Source: GCA-020356105 sp964347475 (GTDB taxonomy: Bacteria; Pseudomonadota; Alphaproteobacteria; UBA8366; JADFVY01). From it: DNA of 41,588 nt. The notes below the pieces were generated by a model that worked only from the letters and a program-made list of their open reading frames with translations, made no database searches and had not been told where the DNA came from. The DNA lies in the NCBI GenBank assembly GCA_964347475.1, contig CAYFYY010000035.1, forward strand, positions 1-41,588. Direction: 5' to 3'. Made by a program: the position numbers and the translations under genes. This document shows, piece after piece, positions 1-8,629 of the stretch. Position 1 is the stretch's first letter, and every line of letters starts with the position of its first letter.

Positions 1-467
1 CGTCTTGTGACAAGGCTTGCGGCAACATCGACGCCATGCCGTAACACATGAACCACTCGTGCATCCGGGAAAACCATGAGCCAGACCGGCAAGGTGAAGC
101 TGTTTCTTGGATCTTTCCAGCCCCACCTAACATCGATTCCGGTTGATCTCTCCAAAAACGGTTTCCTTGTCTGTTTGAAGTACTCCAACGGTGCGCGGTG
201 TTGAATTTGATGCGCTGCAATGGCGTGAAGGATTTCCATTGATTCCTGATTTTTCAGGAATGGAATAACGGGAGCTGGATTGGCCCAGGTGGCTCCCGCA
301 AGGCTCAAGATACGCTCATTCTGCTCTATGAAGAAAACGGCCTCTCGGTTTGGATCAAGTGGCCAGCCAATATACAGCCCCAGTGCATCAAGGATTTCCA
401 TTACGAGGCTGGTACCCGACCGATGCATGCCAATAACGATGATTGGCGGGAACTTTGTATGGAGCAT
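1..467 (-). CDS. Sulfotransferase family protein, N-terminal part (runs off the left edge)
   Basis: Reading the minus strand from ATG at 467 gives an open frame to the window edge, about 155 residues. Near the N-terminus it has a 5'-phosphosulfate loop, GMHRSGTS (residues 13-20). It then has WGWKDPRN, and close to the edge VVHVLRHGVDVAAS, which fits the 3'-phosphate-binding strand and helix of PAPS-dependent sulfotransferases. The enzyme would move a sulfuryl group from PAPS to an acceptor that cannot be named from sequence; polysaccharides or glycolipids are usual in bacterial relatives. The C-terminal half lies outside the window. There is no clear Shine-Dalgarno before the ATG, so the start is provisional. 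Base composition is clearly lower in GC than the exporter gene that follows, which hints at horizontal acquisition. The gene is divergent from the MsbA-type exporter. Confidence 0.82.
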   Translation of the reverse strand, partial: MLHTKFPPIIVIGMHRSGTSLVMEILDALGLYIGWPLDPNREAVFFIEQNERILSLAGATWANPAPVIPFLKNQESMEILHAIAAHQIQHRAPLEYFKQTRKPFLERSTGIDVRWGWKDPRNSFTLPVWLMVFPDARVVHVLRHGVDVAASLVTR

Positions 468-570
468 GAAAGGAGGTATCCGGCTGGCTCGCAGATTCAA
501 CCGTGGTTGGCTTCCAGCTGGCTGCCCTTCACCGCAGACGTCGCTCTACCGGGCCGGGTGACGCCTCGCG

Positions 571-612
571 ACCCCGCGGCCCCCGCCCCCCGCTGGCCCC
601 CGCCCCCCCGCC
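571..612. other. C-run tract with G-quadruplex/i-motif potential
   Basis: Five C-runs of 4-7 bases lie within 42 bases (572-575, 580-584, 586-591, 597-601, 603-609), separated by 1-5 bases. On the minus strand they are five G-runs, enough for an intramolecular G-quadruplex. The tract ends immediately before the ATG of the MsbA-type exporter and sits in the 145-base divergent gap with the sulfotransferase gene. Whether it affects expression or is only a composition boundary cannot be told from sequence. Confidence 0.5.
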
Positions 613-2445
613 ATGCTATATCGGCGGCGCAACCATGCGGGATGGGGCGATTTGACCGAAACACACAAACGCAAGACGCCGCTGGACAGCTCCTCGTGGC
701 GCCTGCTGCGGCGCATCTGGCGCGATTATCTGAGCCGCCATGTCGGCAAGCTCGCGGTCGCCGTGGTCTGCATGGTGATCGTCGCGGCGATGACCGGCGC
801 CCAGGCGCATCTCGTCAAGCCGGCGCTCGACCGGCTGCTGATCGACCGCGACGAGACGGTGCTGTGGCTGCTGCCGCTCGCCTTCATCGCGGTCATCCTG
901 GCCAAATCCGCGGCCACCTACGGCCAGGCGCTGCTCATGGAGAGCGTCGTCCTGCGGATCATCGAGCGGATCCGCAGCCAGATGTTCGGCCGGCTGATCG
1001 GCGCCGATCTGAGCTTCATCGACAAGAACGCCACCGGCAAGCTGATCTCGCGGTTCCTCAACGACGTCGGCGTGATGCGGCTGACCCTGACGGACCCGTT
1101 CACCGGCCTGATCAAGGACAGCCTGACGGCCGTCGCCCTCATTGGCGTGATGTTCTACAACAACTGGCGGCTCGGCCTGATCACCTTCATCGTCTTCCCG
1201 GTCAGCGCCCTTCTCGTCGTCCAGATCGGCCGCAAGATGCGCCGGGCCTCGCACAGCGTCCAGGCCGAGACCGCCGAGCTGACGGGGTTGCTGGACGACG
1301 TCTTCAAGGGCGTCCGCCAGGTCAAGGCCTACGGCATGGAGGCCTACGAGCAGGACCGGGCCGACCGCATGTTCGAGTCGATCTACGCCCTCCTGTTCAA
1401 GACCACGAAGATCGGCGCGCGGGCGGCGCCGCTGCTCGAGTCCCTGGGCGGGTTCGTGTTCGCAGGAATCCTCGCCTTCGGCGGCTGGCAGGTGCTGCAG
1501 GGGCAGGCGACGGTCGGCAATTTCATGGCCTTCTTCGTCGCCATGCTGCTGGCCTACCAGCCGATGCGCCGCATCGCCGGCCTCAACGCGCGGATGCAGA
1601 TGGGGCTGGCCGCCGCCGAGCGCGTGTTCGAGATCGTCGACTACCGGCCCGGGATTGCCGAGCGGCCGAACGCGAAGCCCCTGAAGTCGGGCGATCACGG
1701 GGTGCGGCTGGAGGCCGTCGATTTCTCCTACGGCGACGACATCCCCGCCCTGCACCAGGTGACCATGGAGGCGCCGGCGGGCAGCATGACCGCGCTGGTC
1801 GGGCCGTCCGGCGCCGGCAAGAGCACGGTGCTGAACCTCATTCCCCGGTTCTACGACGTCAACGGCGGTGCCGTCCTGGTCGGCGGCCAGGACGTGCGCG
1901 ACGTGACGCTCGAATCGCTGCGCGGCGCGATCGCCCTGGTGACGCAGGAAACCGGGCTGTTCAACGACACCGTCCGCAACAACATCGCCTACGGGCGCCC
2001 CGGGGCGAGCGACGACGACATCCGCGCGGCGGCACGGAATGCCGCGGCGGAGGCGTTCATCGACCAGCTGCCCGACGGTTACGACACGCTCGTCGGCGAG
2101 CGCGGCGTGTTCCTGTCCGGCGGTCAGCGCCAGCGCATCTCGATCGCCCGGGCGATGCTGAAGAACGCGCCGATTCTGCTGCTCGACGAGGCGACCTCGG
2201 CGCTCGACACGGAATCCGAGCAGCAGGTGCAGGCGGCGCTGGAGCGCCTGATGGAGGGCCGCACCACCATCGTCATCGCGCACCGGCTGTCGACCGTCGT
2301 CGGCGCGGACATGATCTACGTGTTCGACCGCGGGCGGATCGTCGAGAGCGGCCGCCATGCCCAGCTCGCCGGCGACGGCGGCCTGTACGCACGGCTGAGC
2401 AAGCTGCAGTTCCGCGAGGGCGCGGTCGCGGAATCGGGCGAATAA
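613..2445 (+). CDS. msbA: MsbA-type ABC exporter, fused permease and ATPase
   Basis: This is a 610-residue half-transporter with an N-terminal six-helix ABC transporter domain (about residues 35-310) and a C-terminal nucleotide-binding domain (about 350-595). The ATPase shows Walker A GPSGAGKST, the signature LSGGQRQR, Walker B ILLLDEATSALD and an H-loop in VIAHRLST. The order and length fit the MsbA/LipA-exporter subfamily, which works as a homodimer flipping lipid A-core or another lipid across the inner membrane. Substrate is inferred from family resemblance only. The ATG at 613 lacks a Shine-Dalgarno and follows a C-rich tract. An in-frame TTG at 652, preceded by GGGATGGGG, would give a protein starting near TETHKRK and may be the true start. 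putA follows about 80 bases downstream on the same strand. Confidence 0.85.
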   Translation: MLYRRRNHAGWGDLTETHKRKTPLDSSSWRLLRRIWRDYLSRHVGKLAVAVVCMVIVAAMTGAQAHLVKPALDRLLIDRDETVLWLLPLAFIAVILAKSAATYGQALLMESVVLRIIERIRSQMFGRLIGADLSFIDKNATGKLISRFLNDVGVMRLTLTDPFTGLIKDSLTAVALIGVMFYNNWRLGLITFIVFPVSALLVVQIGRKMRRASHSVQAETAELTGLLDDVFKGVRQVKAYGMEAYEQDRADRMFESIYALLFKTTKIGARAAPLLESLGGFVFAGILAFGGWQVLQGQATVGNFMAFFVAMLLAYQPMRRIAGLNARMQMGLAAAERVFEIVDYRPGIAERPNAKPLKSGDHGVRLEAVDFSYGDDIPALHQVTMEAPAGSMTALVGPSGAGKSTVLNLIPRFYDVNGGAVLVGGQDVRDVTLESLRGAIALVTQETGLFNDTVRNNIAYGRPGASDDDIRAAARNAAAEAFIDQLPDGYDTLVGERGVFLSGGQRQRISIARAMLKNAPILLLDEATSALDTESEQQVQAALERLMEGRTTIVIAHRLSTVVGADMIYVFDRGRIVESGRHAQLAGDGGLYARLSKLQFREGAVAESGE

Positions 2446-2524
2446 CCGGGACGGCCGTCCGCTTGGCCATTCCGCTCGGCGGCCGGCTGCGCCTATACTG
2501 GGCCGCCCAATCGTGAGGCCCGCC

Positions 2525-5500
2525 ATGCTGTTCGCCAAGCCGCCGCCCGACCCCGGCCCGTTGCGCACGGCCGTGCGCGCCGCCATCCGCATGGACGAGG
2601 CGCGCTGCGTCGAGGAGCGCCTGGCCGAGGCGGCGATGCCGCCCGAGGCGCGCGACCGCATCGCCGCGACCGCGAGGGGCCTGGTGGACGTGCTGCGCCG
2701 CCGCCATCGCGGGACTGGGGGACTCGACGCCTTCATGGCCGAGTACCAGCTGTCGAGCGACGAGGGCATCGTGCTGATGTGCCTGGCCGAGGCCCTGCTG
2801 CGCATCCCCGATGCGGACACCGCGGACAAGCTGATCAAGGACAAGATCGGCGGCGCCAACTGGGAGCGCCATCTCGGCAGTTCCGAATCGCTGTTCGTCA
2901 ACGCCTCCACCTTCGCGCTGATGCTGACCGGCCGCGTCGTCAATCTCGACAGCGAGCAGGCGGCCAGGGATTTCGCCGGCACGCTGGGGCGGCTGCTCGC
3001 CCGCAGCGGCGAGCCGGTGATCCGCCAGGCGGTCACCCAGGGGATGCGCATCCTCGGCCGGCAGTTCGTCATGGGCCGGACCATCGCCGAGGCGCTCGAC
3101 CGCGCGAAGGAGGCGGAGAAGCGGGGATACCGCTACTCCTACGACATGCTCGGCGAGGCCGCGCGCACCATGGACGATGCCGACCGCTACTTCGAGGCCT
3201 ATGTCCGGGCCATCGAGGCGATCGGCAAGAAGGCCGGCGGGCGCGGCCCGGTCGCCGCGCCGGGTATCTCGGTCAAGCTCTCGGCGCTGCACCCGCGCTA
3301 CGAGTTCGCACAGAAAGGCCGGGTGATGGCGGAGCTGGTGCCGCGGCTCAACGAGCTCGCCGCTCTCGCCAGAGCCGCCGATATCGGGTTCTGCGTCGAC
3401 GCCGAGGAGGCCGACCGGCTGGACCTCTCGCTCGACGTCATCGAGGCGGTCTCGGCCGACCCGGCGCTGGCCGGCTGGTCCGGCTTCGGGCTCGCCGTCC
3501 AGGCCTACCAGAAGCGCGGGCTGCCGCTGATCGACTGGCTCGCCGACATGGCGCGGCGGCACGGGCGGCGGCTGATGGTCCGCCTCGTCAAGGGCGCCTA
3601 CTGGGACAGCGAGATCAAATGGACGCAGGAACTGGGCCTGCCCGGCTATCCTGTGTTCACCCGCAAGGCCTCGACGGACGTCTCCTACATCGCCTGCGCC
3701 AAGCGGCTGTTCGCCAATGCCGACGCGTTCTACCCGCAGTTCGCCACCCACAACGCCCACACCCTGGCCACCGTGCTCGAGCTGGCGGGCGGCTCGAAGG
3801 ATTTCGAGTTCCAGCGCCTGCATGGCATGGGCGCGGACCTCTACGACCAGGTGGTCGGCAAGGGCGGCATGGGCCTTGACTGCCGCATCTACGCCCCGGT
3901 CGGCAGCCACGCGGACCTGCTGGCCTATCTGGTGCGGCGGCTGCTGGAGAACGGCGCCAACACCTCGTTCGTCAACCGCATCGTCGACGCCGAGACCGAG
4001 ATCGACTCCCTGATCGCCGATCCGGCGGAGGCGGTGGGACAGCTCGAGCAGAAGGCCCATCCGGCGATCCCCCTGCCGGCCAAGCTTTACGGCGAGTCGC
4101 GGCGCAATTCCGCCGGCGTCGACCTCAACGATCCGGCGGTGCTGGGCCCGCTGGCAAAGGTCATGTCGACGGCCGCTTCCGGGGACTGGCGCGCCGGACC
4201 GATCGTCGGCGGCGAGTTGCGGATGGGCGGCGCCGGGCCGGCAACGGACCCCGCCGACCGGCGGCGCATCATCGGCGAGGTCGCCGAGGCGGCCGGCGCG
4301 GATGTCGAGGCGGCGCTGTCGGGTGCGCTCGCCGCGCAGCCGGACTGGGACCGGGCGCCGGCGGCGGGCCGCGCCGAGATCCTGGAGCGCGCCGCGGATC
4401 TGTATGAGGCCCACATGGCCGAATTGATGGCCATCGCGGTCCGCGAGGCCGGCAAGACCGCCAACGACGCCGTCGCCGAGGTGCGCGAGGCGGTCGACTT
4501 CCTGCGCTATTACGCCCTTCGCGCGCGCGCGGATTTCGCGGGGCCCATCCAGCTTCCCGGCCCGACGGGCGAACGCAACGAGATCTCGCTCCACGGGCGC
4601 GGCGCCTTCGCCTGCATCAGCCCGTGGAACTTCCCGCTGGCGATCTTCACCGGCCAGGTGGCGGCCGCGCTCGCCGCCGGCAACACGGTGCTCGCCAAGC
4701 CCGCCGAGCAGACGCCGATCATGGCCGCGCGTGGCGTGCAACTGCTGCACGAGGCCGGGGTGCCGGGGAACGTGTTGCACCTCCTGCCCGGTGACGGCGC
4801 GAAAGTCGGCGGCGCGCTTGTGGGCGACCCGCGGATCGCCGGCGTCGCCTTCACCGGGGGCACCGACACCGCGCGGCTCATCAACCGCACGCTCGCCGAG
4901 CGCGACGGGCCGATCGTGCCGCTGATCGCCGAGACCGGCGGCCAGAACGCGATGATCGTCGACTCGTCGGCACTGCCCGAGCAGGTGGTGCGCGACGTGC
5001 TGGCCTCCGCCTTCCGCAGCGCCGGGCAGCGTTGCTCGGCGCTGCGCGTGCTGTTCGTTCAGGACGACGCGGCCGAGCGCACGATCGAGATGCTCGTCGG
5101 CGCCATGCGCGAGCTCAAGGTCGGCGACCCGGCGCTGCTGTCGACCGATGTCGGCCCGGTGATCGACGAGGAAGCCCGGGCCATGCTGCAGGCCCATGCG
5201 GACCGCATGGCGCGGGAGGCCAAGCTGCTCTGCGAGGTGCCGCTCGGTGCCGACTGCGGCAATGGCTGCTTCTTCGCGCCGCGCGCCTACGAGATCGAAA
5301 GCATTGCGATGCTGGAGCGCGAGGTGTTCGGGCCGATCCTGCATGTGGTGCGTTACGACGACGCCCGGCTCGACCGGGTGGTCGACGACATCAACGCCAC
5401 CGGGTACGGGCTGACCCTGGGTGTGCACAGCCGGGTCGACTCGACGGTGCGCCGCATCGTCTCGGCGCTTCGCGTCGGCAACGCCTACGTCAACCGCAAC

Positions 5501-5671
5501 CAGATCGGTGCCGTGGTCGGGGTGCAGCCGTTCGGCGGCGAGGGGCTGTCCGGCACCGGCCCGAAGGCCGGCGGCCCGCGCTATCTGCACCGCTTCGCCA
5601 CCGAGCGGGTGGTCAGCACCGACACCACCGCCTCCGGCGGCAACGCCTCGCTGATGTCGCTGGAGGAGTAG
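2525..5671 (+). CDS. putA: Bifunctional proline dehydrogenase / L-glutamate gamma-semialdehyde dehydrogenase
   Basis: About 1048 residues. The enzyme oxidises proline to P5C with FAD, then glutamate semialdehyde to glutamate with NAD+. The proline dehydrogenase barrel (about residues 140-470) shows QAYQKRG, RLVKGAYWD and the substrate-site segment YAPVGSHADLLAYLVRR. The aldehyde dehydrogenase part (about 520-1000) shows PWNFPLAIF, the base region AETGGQNAM and the nucleophile region SAGQRCSALR. Its size fits the shorter PutA class. There is no N-terminal ribbon-helix-helix domain, so it should be a catabolic enzyme and not an autorepressor. I chose ATG 2525 because GAGG lies six bases upstream; GTG 2513 is an in-frame alternative. 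No Lrp/PutR-type regulator is adjacent. Confidence 0.95.
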   Translation: MLFAKPPPDPGPLRTAVRAAIRMDEARCVEERLAEAAMPPEARDRIAATARGLVDVLRRRHRGTGGLDAFMAEYQLSSDEGIVLMCLAEALLRIPDADTADKLIKDKIGGANWERHLGSSESLFVNASTFALMLTGRVVNLDSEQAARDFAGTLGRLLARSGEPVIRQAVTQGMRILGRQFVMGRTIAEALDRAKEAEKRGYRYSYDMLGEAARTMDDADRYFEAYVRAIEAIGKKAGGRGPVAAPGISVKLSALHPRYEFAQKGRVMAELVPRLNELAALARAADIGFCVDAEEADRLDLSLDVIEAVSADPALAGWSGFGLAVQAYQKRGLPLIDWLADMARRHGRRLMVRLVKGAYWDSEIKWTQELGLPGYPVFTRKASTDVSYIACAKRLFANADAFYPQFATHNAHTLATVLELAGGSKDFEFQRLHGMGADLYDQVVGKGGMGLDCRIYAPVGSHADLLAYLVRRLLENGANTSFVNRIVDAETEIDSLIADPAEAVGQLEQKAHPAIPLPAKLYGESRRNSAGVDLNDPAVLGPLAKVMSTAASGDWRAGPIVGGELRMGGAGPATDPADRRRIIGEVAEAAGADVEAALSGALAAQPDWDRAPAAGRAEILERAADLYEAHMAELMAIAVREAGKTANDAVAEVREAVDFLRYYALRARADFAGPIQLPGPTGERNEISLHGRGAFACISPWNFPLAIFTGQVAAALAAGNTVLAKPAEQTPIMAARGVQLLHEAGVPGNVLHLLPGDGAKVGGALVGDPRIAGVAFTGGTDTARLINRTLAERDGPIVPLIAETGGQNAMIVDSSALPEQVVRDVLASAFRSAGQRCSALRVLFVQDDAAERTIEMLVGAMRELKVGDPALLSTDVGPVIDEEARAMLQAHADRMAREAKLLCEVPLGADCGNGCFFAPRAYEIESIAMLEREVFGPILHVVRYDDARLDRVVDDINATGYGLTLGVHSRVDSTVRRIVSALRVGNAYVNRNQIGAVVGVQPFGGEGLSGTGPKAGGPRYLHRFATERVVSTDTTASGGNASLMSLEE

Positions 5672-5825
5672 TTCCGCCCACTCGGCGCCGGCCGGCGGGA
5701 TGGCGATGGGACGGGGCGGCGGATTATCAATCCGGCGCCCGTGGCGCCGGGCGGCCCAGATGGGTACTTGACAGGGGCCGGGCAATCTCGCGGCTGTCCC
5801 GGCTCACTTGGGGGGAGGCGCGACC

Positions 5826-7070
5826 GTGACCGTGTTCATCGAGCTGCTGCTGCTGCTGTTCCTCGCCCGGATCCTCGGCGAGGCCGCCGAGCGGCTCGGG
5901 CAGCCGGCCTCGGTCGGCGAGATCGGCGCCGGCATCGCGCTGGCCGCCGCGGCCGTGGGGTTCGGCGCGCAGATCCCGTTCCTCGCGCAGCTGGCGCACA
6001 GCGAGGTGCTGTATTACGTCGCCCATGCCGGGATCTTCTTCCTCGTGCTGCTCGCCGGCATCGAGCTGGAGCCGCGCGAGCTCGCCGAGCGCCAGGCCGG
6101 GTCGCTGGCGGTCGCGGTCGGCGGCGTCGTGCTGCCGCTGGCCGGCGGCTTTGCGCTCGCCTGGGTCTTCCTGCCCGACAGCGACCACAAGCCGGTGCTG
6201 TGCCTGCTGGTCGGCACCGCCCTGTCGATCTCGTCGATCGCCGCGACGGTGAAGATCTTCGAGGATCTGGGCGTCCTGCACACCTGGTACGGCCGCATGG
6301 TGGTCTCGGCGTCGCTGATCGATGACGTCATCGGCCTGATCCTGCTCGCCGTTGTGCTCGGCATGATCGAGACCGGCACCGTGCCCGGCCTCCTCGATCT
6401 CGGCTGGCTGGTCGGCCGCGTCGCCGTGTTCTTCGCGGTCACCGTGGCGCTCGGCGCGCACGTCTATCCGCGGGTCAGCCGTCGGCTGCGCGCCATGCAG
6501 GCGGCCTCGTTCGAATTCAGCGTGCTGTGCGGCGTCGGCCTCACCTACGGGCTGCTGGCGGAGGCGCTGGGGCTGCACTGGATCCTCGGGGCGTTCATGG
6601 CCGGCCTGTATTTCGAGCGCAGCCGGGTCGGGCCGCTCGCCTACAACGAGATGCGGCTGGTCTTCGGCGCCGTCGCCAGCGGCTTTCTCGGTCCCCTGTT
6701 CTTCGCCTCGATCGGGCTGCGCGTCGAGCTCGACGCCGTCGTGCACGCGCCCCTTTTCCTGGTCCTGCTGATCGCCGTCGCCCTGCTCGGCAAGCTGATC
6801 GGCGCCGGCCTGCCCGCCTTCCTCATCCAGCGCGATGGCCCCGGCGCGATGGCGGTCGGCGCCGGGATGAGCGCGCGCGGCGCCGTCGAGCTCGTGGTCC
6901 TCAGCATCGCCGCCGAGGCGGGGCTGTTCGCGCGGGTCGACCGCGGCGACACCGTGACAACGAGCCTGTTCTCGGCGCTGATCCTGATGGGCGTGATCAC
7001 CACCCTGCTGACGCCGATCATGCTGCGCGCCATCCTGCCGCGTGACCCGCCGCGCCCGCGCCGCGATTGA
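5826..7070 (+). CDS. Cation:proton antiporter, CPA2/KefB-like
   Basis: A polytopic membrane protein of about 414 residues made almost wholly of hydrophobic helices (roughly 11-13). It begins TVFIELLLLLFLARILGE, then has PASVGEIGAGI, a motif typical of the Kef/NapA-type CPA2 exchangers. Other family-like segments are LLAGIELEP, SSIAATVKIFEDLG and SASLIDDVIGL; the last contains the paired acidic residues of the ion site. There is no C-terminal RCK/TrkA-N domain, so it resembles the short Na+/H+ or K+/H+ antiporters. The ion is not predictable. GTG 5826 is chosen because GGGGGAGG lies about eight bases upstream; an in-frame TTG at 5808 would swallow that site. It stands between putA and a MAPEG gene without obvious functional linkage. 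Confidence 0.85.
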   Translation: MTVFIELLLLLFLARILGEAAERLGQPASVGEIGAGIALAAAAVGFGAQIPFLAQLAHSEVLYYVAHAGIFFLVLLAGIELEPRELAERQAGSLAVAVGGVVLPLAGGFALAWVFLPDSDHKPVLCLLVGTALSISSIAATVKIFEDLGVLHTWYGRMVVSASLIDDVIGLILLAVVLGMIETGTVPGLLDLGWLVGRVAVFFAVTVALGAHVYPRVSRRLRAMQAASFEFSVLCGVGLTYGLLAEALGLHWILGAFMAGLYFERSRVGPLAYNEMRLVFGAVASGFLGPLFFASIGLRVELDAVVHAPLFLVLLIAVALLGKLIGAGLPAFLIQRDGPGAMAVGAGMSARGAVELVVLSIAAEAGLFARVDRGDTVTTSLFSALILMGVITTLLTPIMLRAILPRDPPRPRRD

Positions 7071-7167
7071 CTTCCGCCGGGACCGGCGTCAGAAGGAATG
7101 CGGCGCCGGCACCGGAATCGCCGGGGAGGCGCGCCAAGCCGTTGCAACACGGAGAGGGTAATCCGCC

Positions 7168-7557
7168 ATGTCGACCGATCTTTCGATGCTCGCCTGGACC
7201 AGCGCCCTGACGGCACTGCTCTGGCTTCCCTACATCCTTGCCCGGATCGCCAAGTACGGGGTGGTCGAGGCGCTCACCTACCGCGCCGACAGCCAGCCCG
7301 TGCCGGCCTGGGCCGACCGCGCCAAGAAGGCCCATTACAACGCGGTCGAGAACCTCGTGGTCTTTGCTGCGCTGGTGCTGGTGGCGCATCTGACCTACTC
7401 GGCCAATGCCGCCACCGCCGCCGCCGCGGTGACCTATTTCGTGGCCCGGCTGGTCCACTATCCGGTCTATGTCGCCAACATTCCCTTCATGCGGACGTTG
7501 AGCTTCGCCGTGGCCTGGCTTGCGTTGATCTGCATCTTCTATCAGATCGTCACCTGA
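7168..7557 (+). CDS. MAPEG family membrane protein
   Basis: 129 residues with about four transmembrane helices. It matches the bacterial MAPEG (membrane-associated eicosanoid/glutathione metabolism) layout: a first helix ending LPYILARI, a cytosolic loop with WADRAKKAHYNAVENL, then a helix pair ending at ARLVHYPVYVANIP. The conserved AHxNxxENL-type segment is where family members bind glutathione. The likely role is glutathione-dependent detoxification or peroxide reduction in the inner membrane, but bacterial members are mostly uncharacterised. GGAGAGGG nine bases before the ATG supports the start. It is followed by a roughly 315-base gap that carries the zinc-control region. Confidence 0.85.
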   Translation: MSTDLSMLAWTSALTALLWLPYILARIAKYGVVEALTYRADSQPVPAWADRAKKAHYNAVENLVVFAALVLVAHLTYSANAATAAAAVTYFVARLVHYPVYVANIPFMRTLSFAVAWLALICIFYQIVT

Positions 7558-7647
7558 GCGGAATTCGACGACCCAATCCTACGCCGTCGCCGGGCACGCC
7601 GGGCCGGGTGAACCGGTGTGGCAACAAACCGCTGGCATCCATGATAC

Positions 7648-7670
7648 GGAATGTTATAACATAACATTTC
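7648..7670. promoter_or_regulatory. Zur-type operator
   Basis: A near-perfect palindrome: AATGTTAT (7650-7657), three-base centre, ATAACATT (7661-7668), flanked by G and C at 7648 and 7670. This fits the alphaproteobacterial Zur box (GAAATGTTATA-type half sites). It lies upstream of znuCBA, so zinc-dependent repression of zinc uptake is the natural reading. No zur gene is in the window. Confidence 0.8.
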
Positions 7671-7697
7671 TGTTGGGACGTGCGGGGACCGGTGGCA

Positions 7698-7808
7698 ATG
7701 GTGCGGCGTGATACCGCGAATGTGCTGGACATGGGCGCGGGCCGCCGGCTGGCCGTGGCTGCGGCATTGACGGTGGTGATTTGGGCCTGCGTGCTGTGGG
7801 CCGTCTGA
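7698..7808 (+). CDS. Possible 36-residue single-pass membrane peptide upstream of znuC
   Basis: An ATG at 7698 opens a 36-codon frame: a short basic N-terminus (MVRRDTANVLDMGAGRR) followed by one hydrophobic helix, LAVAAALTVVIWACVLWAV, ending at TGA. It begins 28 bases after the Zur palindrome and would be the first gene of the zinc transcript, before znuC at 7873. A GGGGA sequence lies about nine bases upstream of the ATG. The basic-then-hydrophobic layout suggests an inner-membrane microprotein. A leader peptide or a chance frame in GC-rich DNA remain possible. I do not recognise a family. Confidence 0.4.
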   Translation: MVRRDTANVLDMGAGRRLAVAAALTVVIWACVLWAV

Positions 7809-7872
7809 CCGGCCGGGCCGGGAGCCTCTGGCCGGGGCAACCGTCGCCGTAAGATCTGAATTCGGGCATAAC

Positions 7873-8610
7873 GTGGCGCGATCCATTGAAATCGACGGGT
7901 TGACAGTCGCCTACGACGGGGCGGATGTGCTGCACGGCGTCACGGGCCGCTTCCCCGCGGGGATGCTGTGCGCCGTCGTCGGCCCCAACGGCAGCGGCAA
8001 GACCACGCTCCTGAAGACGATTGCCGGCCTGCTGAAACCCAAGACGGGGCGCGTGCGGCTGGCCGGCGCCGGCGCGGGCGGCATCGCCTACCTGCCGCAA
8101 CGCGCCGGTTTCGACCGGACCTTTCCGATTTCGGTGCGCGACGTCGCGGCGATGGGCCTGTGGCCGCGCAGCGGCGGGTTCCGGCGCATCACCCGGGCGC
8201 AGCGCGACGAGGTCGCGACGGCGCTCGCCGCGGTCGGCCTTGCCGCGGTGGCGGACAAGCCGATCGGCACCTTGTCGGGCGGCCAGACCCGGCGGGCGCT
8301 GTTCGCGCGGACGATGCTGCAGGACGCGGCGGCGATCCTGCTCGACGAACCGCTGGCCAATGTCGACACCGACACCACAGCCCACCTCCTCGGCTTGATG
8401 GAACGCTGGCGCGACGAGGGCCGTATCGTCGTCGCGGTGCTGCACGATCTCGACCTGGCGCAGCGGCATTTCGGCTGGACGATGCTGCTGGCGCACGAAT
8501 CGGTGGCGTGCGGCCCGACGGCGCAGGTGCTGACCCCCGACAATTTGAGCGAGGCGCGGCATCTGTGCGAGCGTTGCGCCGCCGACCGCAATTTCTGGGC
8601 CGCGGCCTGA
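7873..8610 (+). CDS. znuC: Zinc ABC transporter ATP-binding protein
   Basis: A 245-residue ABC ATPase with Walker A GPNGSGKTT, Q-loop YLPQRAGFDRTFP, signature LSGGQTRRA, Walker B AILLDEPLANVD and H-loop VLHDLD. The Q-loop and signature forms and the short length match the manganese/zinc-type (ZnuC/MntB) cluster. It couples ATP hydrolysis to zinc import through ZnuB. A cysteine pair near the C-terminus (HLCERCAAD) may bind metal; that is inference. GTG 7873 is the start and has only a weak ribosome site. It begins the core znuC-znuB-znuA operon, 19 bases before znuB, downstream of the Zur palindrome. Confidence 0.88.
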   Translation: MARSIEIDGLTVAYDGADVLHGVTGRFPAGMLCAVVGPNGSGKTTLLKTIAGLLKPKTGRVRLAGAGAGGIAYLPQRAGFDRTFPISVRDVAAMGLWPRSGGFRRITRAQRDEVATALAAVGLAAVADKPIGTLSGGQTRRALFARTMLQDAAAILLDEPLANVDTDTTAHLLGLMERWRDEGRIVVAVLHDLDLAQRHFGWTMLLAHESVACGPTAQVLTPDNLSEARHLCERCAADRNFWAAA

Positions 8611-8629
8611 TGCGCCCGGGAGACGCTGC

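Noticed and set aside
2494..2499. TATACT before putA as a -10 element
   Set aside because: No -35 at an acceptable spacing, so I cannot support a promoter from this alone.
423..2516. A 697-codon open frame on the plus strand across the MsbA-type gene
   Set aside because: It is extremely rich in Arg, Ala, Gly and Pro with no domain, and the overlapping frame holds a complete ABC exporter. It is a GC-driven shadow.
616..3084. An 822-codon frame antisense to the exporter and putA
   Set aside because: No ribosome site or motifs; it spans two well-supported genes on the other strand.
5768..5773. TTGACA before the antiporter gene as a promoter -35
   Set aside because: At 16-18 bases spacing there is only CG-rich sequence with no -10-like element.
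2273..5785. A 1170-codon frame antisense to putA
   Set aside because: Its composition is typical of antisense frames of GC-rich genes and it has no recognisable motif; PutA on the other strand is certain.
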